Assembly: GCF_010093535.1 (NCBI RefSeq)
Contig: NW_022985166.1
Location: forward strand, 1,983,336-2,047,335
Reading direction: 5' to 3'
Length of the DNA: 64,000 nt
From: Lindgomyces ingoldianus
Taxonomy: Eukaryota > Ascomycota > Dothideomycetes > Pleosporales > Lindgomycetaceae
Part shown: one piece after another, positions 1 through 11,172 of the stretch
How the letters are laid out: each line of letters opens with the position of its first letter
Position numbering within the stretch: the stretch's first letter is position 1
Notes under the pieces: generated by a model
The model's database searches: none
Told to the model about the DNA's origin: nothing
What the model saw: only the letters and a program-made list of their open reading frames with translations
Translations under genes and position numbers: made by a program

Positions 1-2214
1 TTTCCACGCTCATCATTTTACTTCGTCAATACCCATCCCAAGAATTTAGGCTCGATCTCGGATGTTCATTCCGAAGTTGTGTCGCTCGAATAACTCGTTT
101 CAGAACTCCCGAAGGCCTACGAAGATTTTTCCATTAACATGTGTCCCTTGATGTCTTCTCGGGAATCGCCGTTAAAGAATCCGCCTCAATCTGATCCTTT
201 ATCAATGACACACCGCTAATATGTCCCGAGCACTTGGCTATGGTATTAGGGTCGGCCCATACCTTGCGTTGGCTGCTCCTCTTGCACCACTTTCACCAGT
301 CCCCGCACGCACCTCTCCCCAATCCATCTCGCCCCGCATTAGCCAAGGCCCACTGAACTTCGCGATGGAGGGACTTTACAAGCAAGATCGACTGCTACGA
401 TGTGAGACATTGCGACCACGTAAGACCTGACCACGAGTTCGTCGCCTGTTCGCACATTTCCCCTCGCCCCGTCTCAGCCTGATACGTGTCCGTGCACCCG
501 TACGATGGAATACGAAAATCTTGCCGACCAGTTTGGAAGTACCATTCGGACTGATTGCTTTTTGTTGACGTTATACTGCCACGTTATAGAGATTGCTGAT
601 ATTACATGTGTCAACTAACTGCTTTTCCCTGCATCTCTGAATGGGTCATCGAGGACGTTCAGTGAGGCAATAAATCAGACCTTTGCTGCGCGGAGTTGAT
701 AGAGTGGGTGGCTGATTACATAGTACTAACCTGTATGCGGGATCTCCGACGAAGGCTAGAGCTAGAATCCTTCTCCTCCACCCCCCTTCTCCATACTCCA
801 GTTCTCGTCTCATCTCAATTCAGATCTCTTTACATATCAAGATTCCTCAATCTCTACCCAAACTTCTCTCCTCCATGTCTCCCTGTCCTATAAAACACGC
901 CCTATCTTCAAGCGCTCGTGGTTTTTGCTAGGCTAGAAAATGCAAGTCGCCGCCAGCTGGGAAACTTGTGGGGAAACTGTCGCTGTGATGCAGCCACAAT
1001 TGAAGTTGGTAAAAAGAGCCGTCGCCTCGGGTACTCGAAGGCGACGACATTAAGCAAGCCTTCTGGACCCTTGGGAACACTGCACTTCCGAAACATGATA
1101 ATCGATCTTGGTGGGTTATTATAGATTTTATCAGACGTGTAGGTTTGAAGTATTCATTCACCCTTGGCTCCATCGATGGAGCTTTCCATACTATCGAACG
1201 GCAGTAAAAACTAAGCACACAATAAACTCGACAGCCAATATCCATACTTCATCCACTGCGAATTTTGTACCAATTCTCAGCTCTCATTGAAGAACTCCAA
1301 ACATCCTTCTACGCTGTGCAACCTTCCACAGCCCTATGGCAGGGATTCATTCTCTAGCGCAATCTACGTAGCGCCCAATCGCCATCCATCCTTACCGCCG
1401 ACGATGCACAGCAACATATTAATTACTAAATCTAACAATAAGCCGCATACGCGCCGCACTACAGTAGACTACGCTTTACGCCCCAGGCGAGGCAAGGGTT
1501 CAGCCTGTCGCGGGAGACAGCCGGAAAGATGCGCTGGCGAGACCCTCAGGACTCCACTACGAAGACTTTGAGGCTCGAGGATGGTTGCACAACAGGGTCG
1601 CTACTTTGGAACTGGCGATGTGAATGTGTATGTCTGAGTAGAGCCGAGAGGGCCTCGATTGCACGACTTGGAAGCGATACTCCGAAGACCGGATTCGCAA
1701 TCACCAATCGCTTGCACGAGAGATCTCTCCACGCAATAAAAACCACATAATATATTGCCGCACAGCAATTCCCATAGGCGCGGTCTCCTCGAATCTTGCC
1801 TAGGGAATCTTCTATCATATCCGACAACCTGGGTTGCATAAATCATCGCGTCGCAGCCTGAACTTCTAACTCGCCGGGCCGACTACTCTCATACAACAAG
1901 TGTCCATGCGCGTCTATGCAAGCCATCTGAATCCCAGTACAGCACGATATTGTCTCGATGGATTAGAGTTTGCATCGCCCACTCTGCGTCAATCTGCGGG
2001 TCAGATTTGTTATATGAGATTTATTTGGGCACAGTGGCGATCTTCCACATTTTGGCAAGGTCTCCCTGCTCTTTTCGAGCGGCGCAGTTAGTCGTTTCCT
2101 TTTATAAAGAAGACACGAGCCACCTATTCAAAAGGAGTCTAAGGTGTTGATGCTTAAGAAGAGAAGGATCAACCGTTCTTCAAAGTGACCATTGTGAGAA
2201 TTCGAGCAGACGTC
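1..2214. other. Intergenic, no gene recognised
   Basis: Only short reading frames without recognisable protein character occur on either strand, and I could not join any with plausible splice sites. The last few hundred bases are the probable promoter and 5' UTR of the DHA2 transporter that begins at 2215. No tRNA-like B box or long repeat was seen. Confidence 0.5.
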
Positions 2215-4184
2215 ATGACCGAACCTACTAGCCCACCTACAATTGACATACAAACTCTCACCGCACCCTCTCAGAATGGATCTCAGGATTCGGGCTCTCG
2301 CCCAACTTCTCTAGCTACCTCAGCAACCCCAATCACCCTTTCAAACACTGCCTCACCGTCAACATCAAATACACTTCAGACACCCCAAGAAGAAATCCGA
2401 CCATCCACCACCGATTCGACAGACACTTCGTCTACAGAGGATCAACCTTCGCGCCTTCCAACGACGACACTACTATCATTCATCTCCCTAACCTTATCAA
2501 TTTTCCTCGTAGCTCTCGACACCGTCCTCATCCCCACAGCACTCCCAACTATCTCCCTCTCTTTCCACATATCGGACTCTCTCTACGCATGGATCGGCTC
2601 CGCATATCTACTTGCCAATGCGGCATCCGTCCCCTTCTGGGGAAAGCTGTCCGATATCTTCGGACGGAAGCCTATTGTCCTGATTGCAAACAGCATTTTT
2701 TTAGGAGGAAGTCTGATCTGTGCTATGAGTATTAGTGGGCCGATGTTGGTCGGAGGACGTGTGGTGCAGGGTCTGGGTGGTGGAGGCGTAGTTGTCTTGG
2801 TTCATATTTGTGTTGCGAATTTGTTTAGCATGAGGTATGTTTAGATCTTCTTTAGATGGTGGATGTTTGGTTATAGATTGGATGCTAATACGAGTGCAGG
2901 GATCGAGGCTTTTACCTCGGAATCGTTGGCGCGGCGTGGGCAGTGGCATCAGCTCTTGGGCCTGTCCTCGGTGGTATATTCGCGCAGAAGTTGAATTGGC
3001 GGTGGTGCTTTTATGTGAACAGTAAGCCCTCCGTACCCACTGAACTCCTTTGCACTGGTTCCCCCAACTAATTCCTCCCAGTCCCCATTGTCTCCCTATC
3101 TACCCTCCTACTCTACTTTACTCTCCACCTCCCCTCCCCCCGCGCACCTCTTCTCTCTGGTCTCCTATCCATCGACTGGCCCGGCAGCTTCGCCATCACA
3201 ACCGCCACTATCCTCCTCCTCATCGGCCTTCAACTAGGCGGTCAATCCCCCTCCTGGACCACCCCCACCATCCTCCTCCTCCTAATATTTGGCCTCCTAA
3301 CCTACGTTCTTTTCTTCTTTACTCAATACCTCGCTGAGAAGAAAACATGGGCTGCAGTCGCACCGATTATGCCCCTTCGAATCTTCCGCGATACGAGTAA
3401 TTTGGCCGCACTGGGTGTGTGTGCTTGTGATGCGCTAGTGTTTAACTCCGTTGCCTACTTCCTCCCTCTCTACTTCCAAATCGTGCTCGCAGCTTCCCCA
3501 GCAAAAGCTGGGCTCTGGATGCTCGCCGCCGCCATCCCTCTTGCCATCGTCTCGCTATCCGCCGGCATCGTCATCGAGCGCACAGGCCGGTATCTCGAAG
3601 TCCTGCGTGCGGGCCTCGCGCTCATGACCGTAGGCGTTGGCCTGCTAATCTCGTTTGCTAGCACAAGGGATATGGCCAAGATATTGGGGTTTTTGGTTGT
3701 TATTGGAATAGGCTTCGGTCCCAATTTCCATGCCCCCCTCATCGCCCTCCAAACCCGCATCCAGGAATCCGACATCGCAGCCGGCACGGCCGCATTTGGC
3801 TTCGTGCGCATGGTTTCCGGTGCAATAGGCGTTGTGGTCGGACAAGTTGTTTTCCAGGCGTTGATGCGTACCCACCTTCCCTCCTTCCTCGACGTAGGTA
3901 TTCCGCGAGCTTTCGCGGAGAGGCTGGCGGGTGGGGACGCCATTTCAGAGGCGGTGGCTGTTGCGAAGTTGCCGGGGGTACAGAGGGAGGTTGTGAGACA
4001 AGGGATGACGATGGCGCTAAGGGGGACTTGGGTGGTTTATACTGTTGTGAGTGCCGTCGGGTTGGCAGTTAGTTGGGGGATTAAGAGGGAGGTTTTGAGC
4101 AAGAAGATGCCTGAGACTAAGGGGAAGGAGAGGGTGAGGAGGGGGGATGAGGAGGTAGCGAGGGAGGTGATGGAGGAGAAATGA
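2215..4184 (+). CDS. MFS transporter, DHA2 (drug:H+ antiporter, 14-TM) family
   Basis: Proton-coupled efflux pump of the plasma membrane; substrate unknown (drugs, toxins or siderophores are typical of the family). Model: exons 2215-2834, 2900-3021 and 3082-4184, 614 aa. Introns start GTATGT and GTAAGC, the first has a GCTAATAC branch site, and phases close. A Ser/Thr/Pro-rich cytosolic N-terminus of about 100 residues precedes the first membrane segment. Visible family motifs: LDTVLIPTALPTI at the first helix, GKLSDIFGRKP (motif A), GGRVVQGLGGGG (motif B), and an exon 2 motif C region with ALGPVLGG followed by NWRWCFYVN. This last string is typical of DHA2 rather than DHA1. The start is the first ATG in frame; the upstream extension begins with GTG. 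The C-terminal tail is Lys/Glu-rich. Length is normal for DHA2. Confidence 0.93.
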
Positions 4185-4757
4185 GAAGGTGGAAGGGAAA
4201 TGGAGGGTGGTTATCCTTCTTTAGCATTAGCATTTGCATTTTTGGGATAGGGAAAGGGCGGGTATGATTTATGGGTTTATGAATCGCTGACTTGCTCGGC
4301 ACCAAATTTAAAGTGGCAATGTAAGTATGGCGGGGAAAAAAGTTCAGTATCAAGAGATATCTCCAGGACTTCATTCGACCGATGAAATTACATAGTTATT
4401 CTGCAATTTTGGGGGGTTCGCAGTACTACTCCAGCGCCCTAGGCACAAGATTTCGCAATGGGATCACGAGTCTGCTCTTAGGCTCCACGGAGAGAAAGTA
4501 TTCTACAAATCACCCAATGCGACTGAGGAAGTTGTATCTAAAGTTAGCTAAATGAAGCAAATTAAATAGTACTCGAAGGAGACTTGATAAGAAAATATGG
4601 ATCATACATTATCGACATACATTATCGACATACACAGTGGCCGATATTTTACATAATCCCAACTAAAGAAAAGCCTCCAAAAACAAATACAGTAAGCCCT
4701 ACGCCTTCAATACAAGTCCGACTCTAAAAGTACATACACAAAGCCACACATAGCCAA
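4185..4757. other. Convergent 3' intergenic region
   Basis: This stretch lies between the 3' ends of the DHA2 transporter and the minus-strand coiled-coil gene. It becomes AT-richer and contains a short direct repeat (CATACATTATCGA twice, near 4603-4630). No coding signal was seen; it presumably holds both 3' UTRs. Confidence 0.5.
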
Positions 4758-6081
4758 TCATGTCCTCGTCATAGGCGGTGACTTCGGTGGTGTATCTAAC
4801 ACCACGCTCGTGCGCGGAGAACTCACAGGACTCGCATCATACTCATACCAGACGCCCTTAATCCTTCTATTCAGTTTCCTTGGCGGTGGAGAAATCCGGT
4901 TTCCAGACGAACTAAATGCTGCCGAACTCGATGTATCCGATACAGCTCCACTAATACTACGCCCGTTACTACCATGCCCGCCACCTACTTCACCAAGATT
5001 ACCAAGCTGACTGACAGTCTCTCCCACCTTCCCAACCGTCCCGCCCAAATCCTCAATCGTCTTCATCATCGCATTACACGTATCCGCAAGTTTACCCTGA
5101 CCCTCCGCCAGCGCTTGAATCTGCTGCGCATTCGTCTGCAAGACGTCTTTCACCTGCTCCTGGTTTTGGAACGAGGAGTTCGACAGTGCAATGTAATGCG
5201 ACGCATTCTGATCCGTCAGCGCCTGCAGCTTGAACTGGCCGTCGGCTAACGCTTTTATCTGGGTAGAGTTTGATTCGTTGATTTCCTGCATGCGTTGGAG
5301 GCCCTCAGATTGTGCGACACTGAGAGCTTTGATTTGGGAGGAGTTAGATGATATCATTGCGGTCATTTTCTCGAGGGTGTCTGAAAGCTTGGAGAGGTCA
5401 AAACCCGGGGACCCCTGCTGCTGGTGCTGGCACTGATGCTGCTCCTGCTGGTGCTCTTCTACTCCGTTGATGGATATCGAGGGCTTTTTCTGTGGGGCGG
5501 GGCTCGTAGTAGTGCTGACAGGATTTCCACGATAGTCCTGCAATGGGATAACCCCCATTGTGCCGTCGGAGGGCGTGTAGAACCATTTATTTCGGAGATT
5601 GTAGAATTTGGGGTTATCCTGGATTTGCTCTTGCATGTCGTCGCCTTTCAGGACGAAGAGTTGTGCGCCCTCGCGCGTCGACTCTGGGTATTCTTGTTTT
5701 ACGAGATCCCACCATTGGGATGCAATGGAGGCAGAGGAGAAGGTAAGGATGAATGGTGGAGATTGCGCGTAATCGGACTATAGTTTGATTCCATTCATTC
5801 AGCCTCGTTCACTCATTCCTTTGCAAACGCGTATATGCACACACCTTCTGGGCATAAGCATAGAACAAATTGTCGCTGCAGGTAGCGTCATTCTTCCCTT
5901 GTGTCTGCTGCGGCGTATTCGGCACTGACCGCGGGCTCTCGCTTGCCATGATCAAGCCGGCTGCGAGCGAGATACTGGGTTTTTTTCGCGGACGCTCCTT
6001 TTCCGGGACGTGTGGCGACGGCGTTGACGCGTCGGCGAGTAGGAGGTGGGAGAAATCGGGCATGCTTTTCGGGCGTGCCAT
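4758..6081 (-). CDS. Hypothetical protein with central Asn/Gln-rich coiled-coil repeats
   Basis: Model: exons 6081-5845 and 5777-4758 with a 67-nt intron (GTGTGT...CTATAG), 418 aa. The start is the ATG at 6081; the longer frame begins with GTG. Not recognised as a named family. The N-terminus is Pro/Ser-rich. Exon 2 opens with a compact hydrophobic segment (SPPFILTFSSASIASQWWDL) followed by a charged region and a W-F-Y-rich stretch. The middle has loose heptad-like repeats built around Q-I-K/Q-A-L (SQIKALS, TQIKALAD, QQIQALAEG), suggesting an oligomerising coiled coil. A Gly/Ser-rich linker leads to a basic patch with RRIKGVWYEYD near the C-terminus, which looks conserved rather than random. 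No signal peptide or membrane segment is visible, so a cytosolic or nuclear location is likely. Confidence 0.8.
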
Positions 6082-7359
6082 TTCGTGAGACACGTTGGAT
6101 AGATTTCAACGAACGAGTGTCAATGAATTAGAGACGATTCGAGGATGTGGAGGCTCTGGGGAGTAGTAGTCTTGAAATAGCAGCTGCACGTTTGGGGTTA
6201 ATGATGACTACCCCCTAGTCGATGACCTCACACCCGACCGAAAGGACTGGGGTCAATCGCCGCCATAGAGCTGGAATTGGGAGGCAAAGAAATTGCAATT
6301 ATGGGGAAAGGGGTCATATGGGTACGCAGTTTGTGATTTGGCATTGTAGGACGAGTGCGAGGATAACTCTTCAAGACCCAATTGAATGATTAGTGCGAAC
6401 GGCATGTCAGACCGTGCTTGTTTCACTAGCTAGTGTTGCCGATGGCGTGCTGAGATGGTGTTTGGTTTCAAGGTATAGGGATTTGAAGCGCACTGCGGAA
6501 GGCTGATAGCCTGTGATTGGGAATCAAGACGGAGTTCTGATGTGAGGGTCGTGTTTGGGTTGGGGGGCATGGAGGGTGAAGGGGTCGCGAGGGATGACGT
6601 CAGTGCACGTGCTTCCGTTCCTATTTCGTGTTATTCGCGTGAAAAGTGCTGCAACTGCACACGTCGCTGCCCATTTGTCAATTGTCCTCCATCCACCCTA
6701 GCTACTACATCTCATCGCCTAATTCTAGAACGTCACCAAAAGATCATTCAGGATAGAAATTTGCATCCTGTTGACCTCTCCTCTATTCCAGCAAGAGGAC
6801 TAATAAACAGACTCCACACCGGTTATTTTTGACGTTAAGTGAGAGGAGATGGTACATCCGTTAGCCAAGCAATTGTCGAAAATCTGCCACCATTGATGTA
6901 GATGAAGCAAGACAAGCATGACACGCCAGCCTGGTTACTTGCCAACCAATCCAGAACACATCTGACGACACGTCTAGACCGAACGCGCACGAGAACGCAA
7001 CTGAAGAAACCGAGCTCATCCATGTTTACCTCAGAAACCGCCCCCAGAACAAACTTAGTCCCCAGCGTGTTCCATCCGTAACCAGCTAATCCCCGTACCC
7101 CATCGCTTAATTTGGCAGCCATAGTGACGATTGTTACAGGTGCTCCGAGATAGCGTGCACCTGAGGTTCGTCGAAATTTTAGACCAAATAATTCCGTTAC
7201 AGCGTACTTTCGAATAGGGAAAGTCTGGAAAGAGGAAAAAGCGATGGGGAGGGTCGTGTAAAGTATGTCGTATGGTATATCGTATGCTGTATGTCTTCGT
7301 ATGCCAGGGCCAGAGATCCAAATTGCAGCAGGAAGCCTCTCCCTCCTTCTTCCCCAGTC
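6082..7359. other. Intergenic, no gene recognised
   Basis: This is the 5' flank of the minus-strand coiled-coil gene plus the 3' flank of the next minus-strand gene. Reading frames near 6542-6832, 6835-7122 and 7197-7421 lack family motifs and look like chance frames. Confidence 0.45.
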
Positions 7360-8261
7360 TCAACTAGCAACAGGAAGCACCCCAACCTTGACGTCAAAGT
7401 GCTCCATTTGGTCGAACCCAAACTGCTCTAACCAGCTCTCCGGTACCCCTCTGCCATCCCCTCTCATCCACTCTGGGCCGAACTCCGGCTTGAACAGGAT
7501 GTGCAAAAATGGGTCCGTACCATCCTTCGGCTTTCTATGAATCCTCACTGCAGCCAACTGTCCCTCCCTCAGCACCTTCCGCCACATTCTATTCATAACC
7601 GAGCACTTCCGATTCTCCAAGACTTGGCGTCCGAACAACCGATACAAATCCTTCGCCTCACCATCCACCTCTGGGACGTAGCTCACCCGCATGTACCTTC
7701 CAAACCCAGCCTCGATGCGGTGCGAATTTGCCCACATATCCAGCAGCGGCCGGATATTAATCCCCTTCTCAACTTTCTCTGCTTCTTGCACCACGTCCCC
7801 GACTGCGATCGTCACATTGCCGACACGGTCTTCGGGGAGACCAAGACTGGCGTGGTAGAATGTGTCCAGGTATTCTTGCGTGTTGGTCAAGTCGAGTCCG
7901 ACTTCTTGGCTAAGGAGGTAGATAGGGCGGTATTCGTGGCGGATTTGGGAGCAGACTTGGGTTAGGCCGACCCAAGAACGGCTGCTAGGACGAGGCTTTT
8001 GGCGACGACGAAGAGTGGCGCGACGGGGGAGGTGGACCAGGAGGGCTTGGCGACGGTGCAGAGTTGTGTAGTGATAGATGCGGTTGCGAATTTCTGCTCA
8101 GCGTCAGTCTCGAGTCGCACATCATGAACCCGCTTCATCACCCCCAAAGCAAGAACAAAAATAGCAACAGTAACAGCTCAAAGGTCTTGCAACATACCTC
8201 CTGGAAGATCGAGAAACCGAAACGGCTTATTCGGTGGTGGAACCAAGGTTGTCGGGCTCAT
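7360..8261 (-). CDS. Fungal LPxEIRNxIY-type (F-box-like) hypothetical protein
   Basis: Model: exons 8261-8198 and 8096-7360, with a 101-nt intron (GTATGT...CTGAG) in phase 1, 266 aa. Splicing joins FLDLPG to AEIRNRIYHYTTL, recreating the LP-x-E-I-R-N-x-I-Y motif that opens a very large ascomycete family often labelled F-box-like. A second family hallmark follows about 30 residues later: L-x-x-VCSQIRHEYRPIYL. The remainder (YLDTFYHASLGL, a GRYMRVSYVPEVDG segment and an acidic/aromatic end) is not assignable. These proteins are small, cytosolic or nuclear and expanded in many genomes; substrate-adaptor function is an inference from the motif and has not been shown for this type. The first exon is only 64 nt, so a gene finder could miss it. 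Confidence 0.78.
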
Positions 8262-9881
8262 AGGTAGGGTAATTCTCCGTTTCTTGCCGGCTCTGGCATT
8301 GTCGATATCGCTTTCGCCTAGGTTGCACTGCTTCGTCACAATTGCAGCTGGTGTGGGTGATCTGGCGGAACAGCCGCGTTTCTGGGACGGACTGTTGGCT
8401 GCTGTTAACTTAAAGCTCTTAAATCGCAGAAACCTCGACCTGATAATCCTGAGGTCGGCGGCGACGACGAGTTACCGAGCACATCAGCCTCACCACCATC
8501 TCCATACCCTCAGTGCTGGATTGTTGGTGCTGTACTTACGCCATCCTCACACTGTTCAATCCCTATCTTCAAGATCTAAAATCGCAGAGTATGCAAAGTG
8601 GATGCATCGGTAGAGGGGAGAAGAGAAGTTGCAGACGGGAAAGATAAGGTGTACATAGAGCCACGCGTGAAAGTGAAGGTGGCCATGGATTTTCACTCCA
8701 GGGGGCCATTTTGCGGTGAGCTGGATTGCGGGCAGGCTGTTAGCTCACGTGATTCATGTAGGAAAGGGAGCAGTCGGGATTGGAGTGACGGTGGCGGAGG
8801 ACGGCTGGAGGGAGATGCGGGAGCGGGTTTTAGAGGAGCAAGGGATATGTTTGGTGTAGGGATGGAGTTATAGGCTTACTTGCTGCAGATCGATCGTTTC
8901 GAAGCGGCCGCATGTTCACCGCCGCTCTAATCCTCAGACATCTGTCAGATCTATCAGTTTTCTGTATTTCGCCGTAGATCTCTAGATAAATCTGAAATCC
9001 CAACATTAAAGTAAGTAATAATTCCTAAAAACACACAGGATTTAAATACCTTCAGAGCTAGGAATCCAACCTTGTGAATATCCCCCATGCATCCCCTCTA
9101 CCCTTCACCAGCTTCAAAAATAGAGATAGAGACAAATATAAACCCACAACAAGCTAATAACTACTCCCTAAAAGCGTATCTCTAGGATTTCCTTCCTTTT
9201 CATAGTTCACCCTTCCCTCTCCACTTTTCTACTTAACATGCCTCGCCAAGATCAAGAAAAGATCTCACTCCGCCACCTTCATTCCATCCATTACCAACAT
9301 ACCACCCTTCATGGATATCCCCTTCTTCCTGTATAACAGCATTGGCACCATCCCATGTATACTTCGCGCCTTCGAACGATGAAATGCTTCTGGGTAGGAA
9401 AGGATAGACATGTGAATTTGTAACCGATGACGATAGTTTTAAGTTTTTTTATAAGAGGGATGGGGAGTTGGCAGAGAGACCCAAAATTGGCACGTATTTT
9501 TTTCTTAAGTTTATAAAGTGTTCGGAGTTGGTGGAGTGGCGTGGATTGGGTGTAGCCTTCAACCAATCCATTCTTTAGTATTCGACTATTATTGAACGAG
9601 AACGCAGTCGTTCTTGCAAGACCGATTGTGAAAATGATAGACGTAGTGAATCTCGATACCTAACCATCCGCTGCTAGGATTAGCAAGTTGCAAAAATCAA
9701 CAAACCTGGGCAGGCACGAGAAATCGCAGGGCCAGGGCTCAGTGCTACCTACACTCCCAAACCAATGCATATGTAGTAAGTACATGTATACATGCACCGC
9801 AAGAAACCTGTCTACTTACTTGCTTGCTTAACGAAACTGTCTACCTTCCCCAAACCTTCTTCCTTCCGCAATACTAGAAGC
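8262..9881. other. Intergenic, no gene recognised
   Basis: Frames at 8284-8613 and 8598-8873 show no motif and no codon pattern like the neighbouring genes. From about 8900 the sequence is AT-richer and resembles untranslated or intergenic DNA. A 37-codon frame starts at 9239 but has nothing to support it. Confidence 0.4.
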
Positions 9882-10557
9882 TCATGAAAGTCCACCACCC
9901 TCAAACCTCCCAATCCTACTTCGAATGATATTTCCACCTCCATACCCACTTTCTTCCCTCTCCACTCTTCCTCGCATCCTTTTCCTATACACCCCATCCT
10001 CCACCTCAAATCCTTCCCTACGACGCCTCCGCCGCGCTTGAAAAAGATGGTAGCTAACATAAAGGCCTCTAGAAGAAACAGCAAGGAGCAAGATGAAAGC
10101 GATTGTTATCACGGTGGTGTGCTTTTGGTACACGGATGGTGCAGGAGATGTAGTGGCGGCGGCAACGCTCCACCCGGCCACAGTACGTGTTTGGTAGGCT
10201 TGTGTGGCAAGAGGGGGTGGGAGAGGAGTGCTGGGGGGAGTGGAGGTGGAGTATGTGTCGGCGATTGAAGAACCGGTGTAGATGTAAATGAGAGGGGAGT
10301 TTGGGGATATGGAAGATACGGAATATATGGAGGACACGGCCCTCACGGCTATAGATTCGTTTCTGGGTGGTGGAGGGTTAGAATGTTAGGGATGCTGGGG
10401 TTGAGCGGGCGTCTTGGACGAGCACGGCGGTGACCATGTCAAGTGCGGAAACAATTAACATAACTCACAATCTCAACGCGTCACCACCCACACAACATAT
10501 ATTTCTCCCACCTTTGGATAGTATAACCGTAATGGGGCAATGGCATAGCTGTTCCAT
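9882..10557 (-). CDS. Putative single-pass membrane protein; 5' end uncertain
   Basis: Model: exons 10557-10469 and 10362-9882, joined by an intron with a GTGAGT donor, a CTAAC branch site and a CACCCAG acceptor; phase 2 closes in frame (189 aa). The first exon encodes a small Cys-bearing segment (CHCPITVILSKGGRNICCVGG) resembling the extracellular head of fungal Cys-rich/mucin-like membrane proteins. Exon 2 is Ser/Thr/Pro-rich, then has one membrane span (TTVITIAFILLLAVSSRGLY) followed at once by a basic stop-transfer run (QARRRRRR). This is a type I topology of the kind used by wall or stress sensors. No signal peptide is present in this model, so an upstream exon (perhaps within 10560-10700) is likely missing. 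The function is unknown. Confidence 0.45.
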
Positions 10558-11172
10558 TGCAAGTCGTAGTGCAGTTGAAGTCAGGAAACCGCTTATTCAG
10601 AACCCAACAGGAGCCGAAGGGAAGGAAAAGACAGCTCGGTTGTTGGCCCATTTGGAGGGTTTGGATGGTTTGAGCGTGATGAGCAGACAATTAAGGAAAC
10701 GGTTTCTCGAAACGGTCTTGAAAAGTTTTTGGTTCTTGAACAAGAGCCTAGGGGGTCGCAGATTGTTGAAAGTCGGTTGGGTTGTAGATGAGGGTAGACT
10801 TATTGAGTGTTATAGGGGAAAGAAGAGTTATGGGGAAGTTGTGTTGTCCATTGAATGGCCAGTGATGAGAAGGGTCATGTGCAATTAAAGGGGACTCACG
10901 GCAAGACGTTTTATCTGTGGAATTCAAGAATGGCCTGTTGGGAAAACAGCCGTTAATTGAAACACTGATCTCTTAGGGGAGTCACTAGGCCTCTCTAAAG
11001 CCCCATTGGTTCATGATATCCTACTATCATACCGCCATTACGAATTACAAAAATGTAGTGCAGTAGAAAATGTGCACAATCGGGTATAGACGAAAACAAA
11101 GCCATAGAAAACAAAAATGATAGCCTCACCACACAGATTCCCAGTACCCAGGAAAGAAGATCTAGAAGGAAA
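10558..11172. other. Intergenic or unresolved 5' exon region
   Basis: This region may contain the missing signal-peptide exon of the preceding minus-strand gene. A Cys-containing frame runs over 10690-10481, but I could not fix splice sites. The right part is 3' flank of the next minus-strand gene. Confidence 0.35.

Noticed and set aside
3470..3943. Minus-strand frame of 157 codons
   Set aside because: Shadow of exon 3 of the DHA2 transporter; no motif and high Arg/Pro/Thr from complement bias.
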